This document shows positions 18,289 through 27,307 of a stretch of DNA of 64,000 nt, piece by piece. Location of the stretch: positions 48,124 through 112,123 of the forward strand of contig JBGSYC010000138.1 in the NCBI GenBank assembly GCA_041751095.1, read 5' to 3'. Source of the DNA: JADCRZ01 sp041751095. GTDB lineage: Bacteria; Bacteroidota; Bacteroidia; Chitinophagales; Chitinophagaceae. The position numbers and the translations under genes were made by a program. Each line of letters opens with the position of its first letter. Position 1 is the stretch's first letter. The notes under the pieces are model-generated. The model was not told the DNA's origin, did not search any database, and was given only the letters and a program-made list of their open reading frames with translations.

Positions 18289-19065
18289 TTACTTCTTTAC
18301 TCCACCGGGGGCCGGAGAAGCGTTTAAATTCGTTCCCCCCCTGCTATCTGTGTCAACATTTCCCTTTCCGGGAGGGTTCGTTGTCCCTCCTCCGTTAATC
18401 GCGTTCCCGCTTTGTGTAGATCCACCGGCAGCAGAATCAGAGGCTCCGGCGGCTGCAGCAGGGTTCCCACCGCCTTTGGCTATGTCCTGCTTCATTTTTA
18501 AGTATCGAACAATCCTCCAGCGCTGACTGGTTGACAACTGTGGGCCGTATGGTCCCATAGCTCCTTTGCCGTAAGTCACTGAATAAAACATCTGACCTTC
18601 GGGCATGACCGAAACGACAGGGTCTCCAACAAGATTTTTCGGAGCGGCAGGGTAAGGCCCGTTACCGCCGTTGTAGAGGGGGCCATTACCATCGAGGCTG
18701 ACTCCATGACAAATTCCACAATTGATAAGATATAACCTCTCCGCCTCTTTAAACTGAACCGTATCAAGTGCCTGCAGAGGATTTGCCACCTGCCTGGATG
18801 CCACATAATTAACGCTGTCTCCTTCTTTATCCTGTGGAATCTGAAAAGGGAATACTTCTCCTCTTTTGATAGTGCCGGGCACCGGCAAGGCATTATAATT
18901 TATACCCACAGCGTGCAAATCTTCGTGCTCCGCGTACGTTTCGTAGGCGCGGCTATCCCTCATATCCGGCATGTAATCCCTGCCACGTGTGCGTTCAACA
19001 TCACTACAGCTAATGATCACAACTGGTGTCATTAAAATAACCAATATCGTAGATAATTTCTTCAT
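18289..19065 (-). CDS. actE: Alternative complex III monoheme cytochrome ActE
   Basis: 258 residues. A lipoprotein signal ends in the lipobox VIISC, so it is anchored to the membrane facing the periplasm. A single heme site, C-G-I-C-H, lies in YLINCGICHGVSLDGNG; a candidate axial methionine is in MPEGQMFY or GKGAMGPYG. The last 70 residues are a low-complexity Gly/Asn/Ala/Ser tail not needed for heme binding and probably a flexible tether. ActE is a likely electron exit to the oxidase. The ATG at 19065 is used; the codon before it is a TTG in frame. Confidence 0.92.
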   Translation of the reverse strand: MKKLSTILVILMTPVVIISCSDVERTRGRDYMPDMRDSRAYETYAEHEDLHAVGINYNALPVPGTIKRGEVFPFQIPQDKEGDSVNYVASRQVANPLQALDTVQFKEAERLYLINCGICHGVSLDGNGPLYNGGNGPYPAAPKNLVGDPVVSVMPEGQMFYSVTYGKGAMGPYGPQLSTSQRWRIVRYLKMKQDIAKGGGNPAAAAGASDSAAGGSTQSGNAINGGGTTNPPGKGNVDTDSRGGTNLNASPAPGGVKK

Positions 19066-19083
19066 CAATAATATTTGAAATCG

Positions 19084-19674
19084 TTAAGCGGTGATGATTT
19101 GTTTATTCTCAAACGGCTTTTTCTCGCGGTCATAACGGCCTAACCACCACCCCGTTTCTGCATTCTGCATGTTTATTTCCTTTGCACCGATACTTTGCAA
19201 AAACGCAGTCAGATCCCCTTCATTTGTTTTGGGCGTACATTCAATAACCATAACAAAAATATCATCGGTAGACCTTAGATGGAAATGATGTTTCTTAACG
19301 AATGGCGCCATCTGGCAGAGATAACAAAAAGTAAGCACCATGCCTACGGCAGAAAAGAGAACCGTTAGCTCAAACATGATCGGAATCCAAGCGGGCAAGG
19401 CAAAGTGCGGCTTGCCGCCGATATTCATCGGCCAGTCCTGCGTAAATATCCAGGTCATGAAGGAAAGGGCCGTGATGGTACCCGTTATACCATATATAAA
19501 ACCGGCTGTATGCAAACTCGTATCCCGCAAACCCATAGCGGTGTCAAGGCCGTGGATAGGCATGGGTGTATAAATATCATGAATCTTATATCCTGCCTTC
19601 CGTACCCTCTTTACGGCAGGAAATAACACCTCTTCATCGTCAAAACATCCAACTGCAAATCTTTTAATGCTCAT
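19084..19674 (-). CDS. actD: Alternative complex III subunit ActD (DUF3341)
   Basis: 196 residues. A soluble N-terminal part (KRFAVGCFDDEEVLFPAVK) is followed by YDIYTPMPIHGLD-like sequence (here HDIYTPMPIHGLDTAMG) and two transmembrane helices (AGFIYGITGTITALSFM and FELTVLFSAVGMVLTFC). That is the DUF3341 architecture of ActD. It packs against the membrane arm of the complex and has no cofactors. It is spaced 23 bases from actC and 18 from actE. Confidence 0.93.
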   Translation of the reverse strand: MSIKRFAVGCFDDEEVLFPAVKRVRKAGYKIHDIYTPMPIHGLDTAMGLRDTSLHTAGFIYGITGTITALSFMTWIFTQDWPMNIGGKPHFALPAWIPIMFELTVLFSAVGMVLTFCYLCQMAPFVKKHHFHLRSTDDIFVMVIECTPKTNEGDLTAFLQSIGAKEINMQNAETGWWLGRYDREKKPFENKQIITA

Positions 19675-19697
19675 ACAGAATCACCTTTTTATTATCA

Positions 19698-21149
19698 TTA
19701 ATGATGAACGCTGTGTGTATCGGCATACAGCACTTCAGGGGTTCCTTTTTCCACCTTATCCATACCCACTTTATAGTTTTCACCTGACTTTTTAAGGATA
19801 TGTTTGATCTCCGCAACCGCAATAACCGGGAAAAATTTGGCAAAAAGGAAAAAACAGGTGAAAAACAATCCGAACGTGCCAAGATAAAAACCAACTTCCC
19901 AAATAGTAGGGGTGTAGTAAGTGGCCCAGCTACTTGGTAAGTAGTCACGGTAAACAGAAGTAACAACGATAACAAACCGCTCAAACCACATTCCGATATT
20001 GATCAGGATGGACATAAAAAAGGTCAATGCCACATTCCTTCTTAGCCTGCGTGACCAGAAGATCTGGGGAGAAAGAACGTTACACGTCATCATGATCCAG
20101 TAACTCCAGCCATATGGCGAAAAAATATTAGCCCTGTTCTGGCTGAAAGCATACCATTCATACCCGTTCTGCCCATACCATGCAATAAAAAATTCGGTGA
20201 TATAAGCTATACCCACAATCGACCCCGTAAGGAGGATCACCTTATTCATCACGTCGATGTGGTTGATGGTAATATAATCTTCGAGGCGCAGCACCTTCCT
20301 GGTGATCAGCAATAAGGTTTGAACCATGGCAAACCCGGAAAAGACCGCCCCGGCAACGAAATAAGGTGGAAAGATGGTCGTATGCCAGCCCGGGATAACT
20401 GACGTTGCGAAGTCAAAAGATACAATGGTGTGCACAGAAAGTACAAGAGGTGTGCTTAATCCTGCCAGCACAAGTGATAACGCTTCATGCCTTTGCCAGT
20501 GTTTTGCGCTGCCAGACCATCCGAACGACAAAACCCCGTACATTGCCTTCCTCCATTTCAATTTAGCCCGGTCACGAACCGTTGCCAGATCAGGAAGTAA
20601 GCCACTGTACCAGAAAAGTAACGACACCGTAAAATAAGTAGAGATCGCGAATACATCCCAAAGCAAAGGTGAATTAAAGTTCACCCAAACCGGCCCCCTG
20701 GTGTTGGGATAAGGCAAAATGAAAAAGGCCAGCCATACACGCCCCATGTGAAAGATCGGAAACTGACCTGCGCACATCACCGCGAAGATTGTCATGGCTT
20801 CAGCGGCCCGGTTTACGCCGGTTCTCCACCCCTGGCGGAACAGCAATAGAATGGCTGAGATCAGCGTACCCGCGTGACCAATACCTACCCACCAAACAAA
20901 GTTTGTAATATCCCATCCCCATCCGATTGTCTTGTTCAGATTCCACTGTCCTATGCCATAAATGATTTCCATGGCAACAGACAGCACCCCGAACAGGAGT
21001 AAGGTAACTGAAATCAGAAAGCCAATCCACCAGAGCCGCGAGGGTCTTGCCTCAATAGGGCGTATGATGTCCTCAGTTACCTGATGGTAATCTTTATTGC
21101 CGATCACCAGCGGTTCCCGTGTTTGCGATTCGTACCTTAATGATGCCAT
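19698..21149 (-). CDS. actC: Alternative complex III NrfD-like membrane subunit ActC
   Basis: 483 residues with ten predicted transmembrane helices of the NrfD/PsrC type. Segments include WWVGIGHAGTLISAILLL, FPIFHMGRVWLAFFILPYPN and TPLVLSVHTIVSFDFATSVIPGWH split over two helices. The conserved His/Asp positions in these are candidates for the quinol site and proton path. ActC receives the quinol electrons for the ActB iron-sulfur chain. It lies 85 bases after actB and 23 before actD. Confidence 0.94.
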   Translation of the reverse strand: MASLRYESQTREPLVIGNKDYHQVTEDIIRPIEARPSRLWWIGFLISVTLLLFGVLSVAMEIIYGIGQWNLNKTIGWGWDITNFVWWVGIGHAGTLISAILLLFRQGWRTGVNRAAEAMTIFAVMCAGQFPIFHMGRVWLAFFILPYPNTRGPVWVNFNSPLLWDVFAISTYFTVSLLFWYSGLLPDLATVRDRAKLKWRKAMYGVLSFGWSGSAKHWQRHEALSLVLAGLSTPLVLSVHTIVSFDFATSVIPGWHTTIFPPYFVAGAVFSGFAMVQTLLLITRKVLRLEDYITINHIDVMNKVILLTGSIVGIAYITEFFIAWYGQNGYEWYAFSQNRANIFSPYGWSYWIMMTCNVLSPQIFWSRRLRRNVALTFFMSILINIGMWFERFVIVVTSVYRDYLPSSWATYYTPTIWEVGFYLGTFGLFFTCFFLFAKFFPVIAVAEIKHILKKSGENYKVGMDKVEKGTPEVLYADTHSVHH

Positions 21150-21234
21150 ATGTATAAGCTTTTAGCTATTCATTTACCCCTGATGTAATTCCTTCCCAAA
21201 CCATTCGTCAATAATACGTCCCTTCTGAAAACCA

Positions 21235-24200
21235 TTACCCATGCTTTTTATCCGTAGTTTTCATTTCATCCTGATACCTGTTATGCTGGCCTTCCTGCAC
21301 ACTTAACACATCTGTATTCCGCACTTTGACCAGGTAATTGATATTTGGAAGGGTATGGATGGGCTCAAGCACATAAAATGTGCGCTTGAGACTTTCCTTG
21401 CGTACCGTATTTATTGCACTATTGACGTCGTTAACATTTCCAAACTCAATGGCCTTTGCAGGACATGCCTGCTGGCAGGCCGTCTTTACTTCACCGTCAA
21501 TAAGAACCCTGTTGTTTTTCTTTGCGGTAAGTTTGCCAGCCTGAAGACGTTGAACACAAAAAGTACACTTTTCCATAACGCCGCGGCTGCGTACGGTAAC
21601 ATCAGGGTTTAAAACCATCCTTGGCAACTCCTCATTCATCATAAATACCGCCGGGTCAAGTTCCCCTACAAGAGACTGATCCTGGTTATCACCAAAGCTA
21701 TCGGCTCTGGTGTAATCGGCCCAGTTAAAGCGGCGAACCTTATACGGACAGTTATTTGCGCAGTACCTCGTTCCGATACATCGGTTATATATCATCTGGT
21801 TAATTCCTTCACTGTTGTGGGTAGTTGCTGCCACGGGGCAAACGTTCTCACAGGGAGCATTGTCGCAATGCTGACACAGCATAGGCTGAAATACCGTCTG
21901 GATGCTTTCGGGATCGTCAGGGTTACCTGCAAAATAACGGTCTATCCTCAGCCAGTGCATCTCATGTCCTCTCATCACTTCATGCTTACCCACTACAGGA
22001 ACATTGTTTTCAACGTTACAGGCCACCACGCATGCACCACAACCGAAACAGCTGTTCAGGTCGATAGACATGCCCCATTTTAGACCCGGCCTGTCGTATA
22101 TGGGATATAAAGTTCCCTTTTCGGCATAATTTTCCAACCCGCCCCAGGGAGCCAGTTCTTTTTCTCTTTCTTCAAGAATCTCGAGGGGATGCTCCTTGAA
22201 TTCACTTAGGGTTAATTCCTTTACAACCTCATGGCGGCCTTCATATGAACTATGGCTTTGGGTTACAGCGATCCGGTAATCTTCCCCGGTTTTTTCTACA
22301 TTCACATTACCTACGTTCCAGTCTACAGTTGCCCCGTCAAACTTTGCCAATCCAAAGACATTCCTGCCGGCGCCGGTAGCGGCCCTGCCAATTTTAAGCG
22401 CGGTATCCGCACTTTTGCCACTCCCACTTTCTCTTCCGTAACCCACGGCAATCGCGATGGTGTCGTTATTCATTCCCGGCACGATTAAAGCGGGCAACTG
22501 GAAGGTCTTATTTCCAACAGTCACCTTTATTACCGGCTTCCGTGGATGGACTTCATATTCATCCGCCTGTCGGCGTTCCTTAATATCAATATCAAACAAT
22601 GTCTTACCCATCACAGGGGAAATCATTACGAAATTTTCCCAGGTAGCCTTGGTTATAGGATCAGGCAATTCAAGCAACCACGGATTGTTGGCTTGTTTTC
22701 CATCAGCCATAGCCACATTCTGATACAATACCAGTTCGGTTTTGCCGCCGCTTTTCATTGCAGATATAGCGGACGCAGCACCGGGCACACCTGAATTATT
22801 AAAAGCTCCTCCCGCAGAAGCCGGGTTTACCGTTAAAGCAGTACCCTCCTGTGCAACACGGTTCTCCACCACTCCATCCTGCAGGGCTTTATTGTACAGG
22901 TCATCACTACCCAATCTCGCCGTCCAGAATTGTTTGAAATAAATAGCATAGGGAACCGGATTGCCGCTCCACCTTAATAACGAGTCCTGGAATTGCCTTG
23001 TCTTGAACAAAGGTGAGATGGTAGGCTGCAACATACTGATGTGTCCCGGCTTGGGTTCCGCATCGCCCCAACTTTCAAGGTAATGGTGAGAAGGAACAAC
23101 ATATTTGCAGAGTTCGGTTGTTTCATCCATCTTTTCATTGAATGAAACCGATACTTTCATTTTCTTTAAAGCAGCCTTAAATCCTTCCGCATCAAAATAA
23201 TCATAAGCCGGATTTGCATCGTTTATCAACACAGCTCCAACATTGCCTGCATTCATATCTGCAACCAGGGTAACCATTTCCCGGTCGATTCCCTGTTTCG
23301 TCTGCAATGGCACAGCCCAGTTCACAGTCGTACCGTTTGCCCCGGTTGCCTCATTTATTGCATTGACGATCATTTGGATATTCGGGTTATTGCTACCACA
23401 AACAACAAGCGCTCCTCCCCGGTTAGCCAAAAGATCTTTAGCTACTTTATCAATCCCTTTTCTTAATTTATCATTTGTTATACCTGATACCACCTGCCCG
23501 CTTACGGCGTTGTATAACGCAAGGGCAACGGCCCCTGTTTCAGAGGGCTTATGGGTAAAACGTTCATCAGCACTTGCTCCGGTGAGGCTCATCATGCTCT
23601 CAAACTGGTAGTGCTTGCTCATGTTAATGTTCTTCTCATCGATCTTCCTCCCGGCAGCATAATCTCTCTGAAACTCGATCGGACTAAGCCAGGTTCCGAG
23701 GAAATCGGCCCCAAGGCTTACGATAACCCTGGCATTCCCAAACTGGAAAGAAGGGATCACCCGCCTGCCGTAGGAGGATTCATTCGCCAAAAGCATTCCG
23801 CTGTAGGACACGGGATCATATTGCACATGCCGGCTTCCGGGGAATTTCGCTAAAAAATCGGCGATGATCTGCCTTGAAGTGGGAGACGTAACGGTACCTG
23901 TCAGCAAAACCACTGGCGCCCCCGCAAGCCCATTCAGCGCATCTCCGATCATTTTGTCCAGGGCTTCGAAGGTGGTTACTTCCCTGCCATTTGCAAAAGG
24001 GTAACGCAAACGGGCCGTATCGTACAGGTCGAGAACGGACGCCTGCACCCTCGCAGAAGTACCACCTCTTGTAAAAGGAGATAGTTCATTACCCTCTAAT
24101 TTGATCGGCCTGCCATCCCTTACCTTAGCTACGACTGGTACAGCATCGCCGCCGGAAATATACGTGGTAGCATAAAAATTTGCTTCACCCGGCAACAGAT

Positions 24201-24450
24201 CACTGGGTCTTGTGAGGTAAGGAATAGCCTTCCTGACAGGCATTTCACAACTGGCAGCCGCCATGGCAGCGGCAGTACTGAAACCGAGATATTTTAAAAA
24301 GTCCCTTCGCGGCGTTTTTTCGTCCAGCAATCCCTTCCCCTGAAGTTCTTCAAAAGGCAAAGCGGAATTAAACTCATCCTCATCATTTTTCTGAGTCCCC
24401 TCGGGAATATTGAACTCTCCGAAATTCTGCCAGTACTTTTTTTGCTCCAT
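21235..24450 (-). CDS. actB: Alternative complex III iron-sulfur/molybdopterin-like subunit ActB
   Basis: 1071 residues. A variant Tat signal (TPRRDFLKYLGFSTAAAMA) starts about residue 45. Residues about 80-740 form a molybdopterin-oxidoreductase-like domain; in this family it binds no molybdenum. The C-terminal ferredoxin-like part begins near residue 795 with SCFGCGACVVAC, followed by LCQHCDNAPCENVCP, NRCIGTRYCANNCPY and CTFCVQR...CQQACP. The 15 clustered cysteines fit three [4Fe-4S] and one [3Fe-4S] cluster, as in known ActB. The subunit relays electrons from the quinol site to the hemes of ActA. It is separated from actA by 183 bp with no gene. Confidence 0.95.
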   Translation of the reverse strand: MEQKKYWQNFGEFNIPEGTQKNDEDEFNSALPFEELQGKGLLDEKTPRRDFLKYLGFSTAAAMAAASCEMPVRKAIPYLTRPSDLLPGEANFYATTYISGGDAVPVVAKVRDGRPIKLEGNELSPFTRGGTSARVQASVLDLYDTARLRYPFANGREVTTFEALDKMIGDALNGLAGAPVVLLTGTVTSPTSRQIIADFLAKFPGSRHVQYDPVSYSGMLLANESSYGRRVIPSFQFGNARVIVSLGADFLGTWLSPIEFQRDYAAGRKIDEKNINMSKHYQFESMMSLTGASADERFTHKPSETGAVALALYNAVSGQVVSGITNDKLRKGIDKVAKDLLANRGGALVVCGSNNPNIQMIVNAINEATGANGTTVNWAVPLQTKQGIDREMVTLVADMNAGNVGAVLINDANPAYDYFDAEGFKAALKKMKVSVSFNEKMDETTELCKYVVPSHHYLESWGDAEPKPGHISMLQPTISPLFKTRQFQDSLLRWSGNPVPYAIYFKQFWTARLGSDDLYNKALQDGVVENRVAQEGTALTVNPASAGGAFNNSGVPGAASAISAMKSGGKTELVLYQNVAMADGKQANNPWLLELPDPITKATWENFVMISPVMGKTLFDIDIKERRQADEYEVHPRKPVIKVTVGNKTFQLPALIVPGMNNDTIAIAVGYGRESGSGKSADTALKIGRAATGAGRNVFGLAKFDGATVDWNVGNVNVEKTGEDYRIAVTQSHSSYEGRHEVVKELTLSEFKEHPLEILEEREKELAPWGGLENYAEKGTLYPIYDRPGLKWGMSIDLNSCFGCGACVVACNVENNVPVVGKHEVMRGHEMHWLRIDRYFAGNPDDPESIQTVFQPMLCQHCDNAPCENVCPVAATTHNSEGINQMIYNRCIGTRYCANNCPYKVRRFNWADYTRADSFGDNQDQSLVGELDPAVFMMNEELPRMVLNPDVTVRSRGVMEKCTFCVQRLQAGKLTAKKNNRVLIDGEVKTACQQACPAKAIEFGNVNDVNSAINTVRKESLKRTFYVLEPIHTLPNINYLVKVRNTDVLSVQEGQHNRYQDEMKTTDKKHG

Positions 24451-24633
24451 AATTTATTGTTTACCCTGACCTTTACCGGGCTTTTAAATCTTAATTTGAT
24501 GAACCCCAACCATTAACGGTTTGGCTTGAGTGTGTCTGCCCTGTTCCATTTCAATACCTTTCGAGCGTGTTCTGCCCATTTCAAAATTTTCATAAGGCGG
24601 AGCTTTCATTCTCCTTAGGGAAGTCATGGACTG

Positions 24634-25884
24634 TTAATAGTGGCATTTCTGGCATTCCGTGCCTCCGATTTTATCTACGGTGATGTTCTGTGAAGGATTT
24701 TTTTTCAGATCCTCATGGAACTTCTCGTAAATGCTATAGAACTTATTATTGGTAAACTGAACTTTTGTTTCCCTGTGACAATTCACACACCAACCCATGC
24801 TTAAATCAGTAAACTGGTAAACTTCGTCCATTTCCGTGATCGGCCCATGGCAGGTCTGACACTGCACTTTACCTGCATTTACGTGCTGGGAGTGATTGAA
24901 ATATACATGATCCGGAAGATTATGGATCCTGATCCATTCTACCGGCTTGCCCTGATTGACGTACCTTTTTGTCTGTGGGTCGAAACCCGCATATTTGTAA
25001 ATCTTCTGAATCTCCGCTGTTCCGTTGATCTCCGTTCCGTCTTCCGCATATAATTTTGCAGTGCCGGTATATTCATTAATAACATTATGGCAATTCATAC
25101 AGGTGTTGATAGAAGGAATGGTTGCCTGTTTTCCTTCCATGGCCGGGCCATGGCAATAAAGACAACTGATCTGGTTTTGGCCGGCGTGTACCTTATGAGA
25201 ATAATAAATAGGCTGAACCGGCTGGTAAAGCTTTGTACGTCCCAGGTCAATCGCACCCTGGATAGTGTAATATCCTCCAACTACGAAAAGAACAAGGGTA
25301 AAAAGGTAGATATAAGCCTTGTTGCGATAAAAAGGAACAGGCTCCATCGCCGGAACACCTTCTGCATCATCCGATAATTTCTTAAGGTTACTGTTAACCT
25401 GTAATAATATCAGGGCAATTATAGCCAGGATAAGGGTAAGTATACCGTATAATAAGGTGCTGTCGGTGTTTTGAACTTTCGCATCCTGCTCCGGCGTTGG
25501 GCTGCCCACAGCCGGAACCGCGGCAGATGCCTTAATTATATATTCCGCAATGGCGTCAATTTCCGGATTGGAAAGATTAGGGAAAGCCTGCATTACCGAA
25601 CCATACTGCTGTTTGAGGCCCTGTGTATATGGATCCTTGGCCATATATGCCACCGGATTGTGAACCCATGCGTAAAGTTCCTTGCGATCAGCCCAGTTGC
25701 CCCTGTTTTGAAACCCGGCCAAAGCCGGGCCGGTGAGGTTTTTGTTAAACGCATGGCAACTGGCACAATTTGACTGGTAAAGAGCCCTGCCATCCTGAGC
25801 AAATAATCCGTTTACAAAAAAAGTTATGGTTAAAAAAAATATAGAACTGAGTAATTTTTGAACGATCAATCTACAATGCAGCAT
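24634..25884 (-). CDS. actA: Alternative complex III multiheme cytochrome ActA, six heme motifs
   Basis: 416 residues from the ATG at 25884, giving the signal peptide QKLLSSIFFLTITFFVNGLFA. A monoheme cytochrome c domain comes first (CASCH, with a likely axial Met in YGSVMQAFPNL). A membrane helix follows (LLYGILTLILAIIALILLQV), then a second one (AYIYLFTLVLFVVGGYYTIQG), then a five-heme domain with CLYCH, CMNCH, CQTCH, CVNCH and CQKCH, the last at the very C terminus. That is six CxxCH in all, against five in the classical pentaheme description. An in-frame TTG at 25932 lies within the promoter and is rejected as start. Confidence 0.92.
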   Translation of the reverse strand: MLHCRLIVQKLLSSIFFLTITFFVNGLFAQDGRALYQSNCASCHAFNKNLTGPALAGFQNRGNWADRKELYAWVHNPVAYMAKDPYTQGLKQQYGSVMQAFPNLSNPEIDAIAEYIIKASAAVPAVGSPTPEQDAKVQNTDSTLLYGILTLILAIIALILLQVNSNLKKLSDDAEGVPAMEPVPFYRNKAYIYLFTLVLFVVGGYYTIQGAIDLGRTKLYQPVQPIYYSHKVHAGQNQISCLYCHGPAMEGKQATIPSINTCMNCHNVINEYTGTAKLYAEDGTEINGTAEIQKIYKYAGFDPQTKRYVNQGKPVEWIRIHNLPDHVYFNHSQHVNAGKVQCQTCHGPITEMDEVYQFTDLSMGWCVNCHRETKVQFTNNKFYSIYEKFHEDLKKNPSQNITVDKIGGTECQKCHY

Positions 25885-25929
25885 ATGCTCAAGATATCGG
25901 TTAAAAGACAGAAATATATCCGGTGGTTG

Positions 25930-25965
25930 CAAAAATAAGTCAGGATTCTAACATATTATCAACAA
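25930..25965 (-). promoter_or_regulatory. Promoter of the act-cta operon
   Basis: On the minus strand a perfect -7 box TATTTTTG (25930-25937) follows TTG at 25963-25965 or 25960-25962, with a spacer of 22-25 bases, close to the Bacteroidota -33/-7 consensus. It would start the transcript about 40 bases before the actA ATG and supports that start. It is the only such box found for the 16-kb cluster. Confidence 0.55.
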
Positions 25966-26128
25966 TGTTAAATTTTTTTTTGCCGCGCTGGGCTTGCTTT
26001 TCAAGCGATTGTATAAGAATTTTGTTCTGAAAAGTCATGTTCCTGTTAACAGTTTTGTTGAACCTTTCACCTCTCTCCTAAGGCATTAGTTACGCCTGCG
26101 ACGCCCGTTCACATCTCCATTTTTTACT

Positions 26129-26443
26129 ATGTTTGCTTTCATGTTGGAAGGACTGAAAAGAAGGTGGCGCGTAGGGGGTACACAGCTGCTGCTGATATTG
26201 TGCGTGTTTGCCATCACGGGTACGATTACAGCTGTTCTTACAAGGCAGATTACGACATGGCTAAATATCGATGCTTCCTCTCCGTTATACTGGCTGTTAA
26301 AAGCGTTTGTGCTGGTTTTTGCCTACCAGGCTTTCATCCTGCTTGTTTCAATCCCGTTCGGACAATTCCGTTTTTTCCTTAACTATGAGAAAGAAATATT
26401 ACGCTGGTTTGCCAAGGTATTCCGCCGGGGCAATAAAGGCTGA
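26129..26443 (+). CDS. Small membrane protein (DUF6787-like)
   Basis: 104 residues with two strongly hydrophobic helices (LLLILCVFAITGTITAVL and WLLKAFVLVFAYQAFILLVSIPFG) followed by the conserved-looking end GQFRFFLNYEKEILRWF. The Gly-Gln-Phe-x-Phe-Phe motif after the second helix resembles a Bacteroidota family that I recall as DUF6787; function is unknown. An alternative ATG at 26141 (MLEGLKRRW) would remove four residues. It stands 185 bp from the divergent actA promoter region. Confidence 0.6.
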   Translation: MFAFMLEGLKRRWRVGGTQLLLILCVFAITGTITAVLTRQITTWLNIDASSPLYWLLKAFVLVFAYQAFILLVSIPFGQFRFFLNYEKEILRWFAKVFRRGNKG

Positions 26444-26538
26444 CTGGCGTTGTAGAATCAATATGGCATCATTTGCCCGATGTAAAACGTTAATGACCAT
26501 TCCAACTCATCCAATGTGATGTGTGGATTATAGTGTTG

Positions 26539-26546
26539 TAAATTTG
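26539..26546 (+). promoter_or_regulatory. -7 box directly before purN
   Basis: TAAATTTG matches TAnnTTTG exactly and ends three bases before the purN ATG, which would make the transcript leaderless. No TTG is seen at the -33 distance, so this is less certain than the trmB promoter. Confidence 0.4.
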
Positions 26547-26549
26547 AAC

Positions 26550-27125
26550 ATGCATAAAATTGCGATTTTTGCTTCAGGCGCCGGCTCCAACGCAAAGGAG
26601 ATCATCAACAGATTTCGTGGCAATAACGGGATAAAAGTAGACCTCATCGTGTGTAATAAACCCAACGCGGGGGTTATACACATAGCCGGATCAGAAGAAA
26701 TCCCTGTATTGGTGCTTGAAAAGGAAAAGTTTTTTGAAGGGAATGCATATCTCGATGAATTGTCGTCTGCCGGCATAACGTTTATCGTGCTAGCGGGATT
26801 TCTCTGGAAGATCCCTGCCCGCCTGGTAAAAGCTTATCATAGGAAGATCGTTAATATACACCCTGCCCTGCTGCCTGCGTATGGCGGAAAGGGAATGTAC
26901 GGGCAATATGTACACGAGGCTGTGCTGTCTTCCGGCGAGAAGGAAAGCGGTATTACGGTACACTACGTGGACGACCAATATGATCACGGAAAAATCATTT
27001 TCCAGGCGAGGTGTAAAATCGACATTGGGGAAACAGCAGATTCCTTAGCCGCGAAGATTCATCGGTTAGAACACAGGTATTACGCGCGTGTTATCGAAAA
27101 ATTGCTTGCGGCCAAAGAAGCTTAG
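26550..27125 (+). CDS. purN: Phosphoribosylglycinamide formyltransferase PurN
   Basis: 191 residues. It transfers a formyl group from 10-formyl-THF to GAR in purine synthesis. The nucleotide-binding start is IFASGAGSNAKEIINRF. The catalytic Asn-x-His is in VNIHPALLPAYGG, and the essential Asp is in VDDQYDHGKIIFQ, with the ESGITVHYVD strand before it. Length is normal. An in-frame GTG at 26523 is rejected because the conserved beta-strand starts right after the ATG (MHKIAIFASG). No other pur gene is nearby. Confidence 0.92.
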   Translation: MHKIAIFASGAGSNAKEIINRFRGNNGIKVDLIVCNKPNAGVIHIAGSEEIPVLVLEKEKFFEGNAYLDELSSAGITFIVLAGFLWKIPARLVKAYHRKIVNIHPALLPAYGGKGMYGQYVHEAVLSSGEKESGITVHYVDDQYDHGKIIFQARCKIDIGETADSLAAKIHRLEHRYYARVIEKLLAAKEA

Positions 27126-27307
27126 TGCCCGAATTCCCACGCAGAAAACGACCGCATGTGGCGCAGATACCCGCCTTTCGGATACCCTGTGAACAACACA
27201 TCGCTCCTGTAGGGAATAGCTGATCACAATTTGTTAAAACCTCTCCTTCCACCCTTACAATCTCCATACTTAACGTAACATTACAATAGAATCTAAAATC
27301 ATCGCTG

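Noticed and set aside
26128..26135. TATGTTTG as promoter at the DUF6787-like gene
   Set aside because: It matches TAnnTTTG but overlaps the start codon and lacks a -33 element; it may only matter if the true start is the ATG at 26141.
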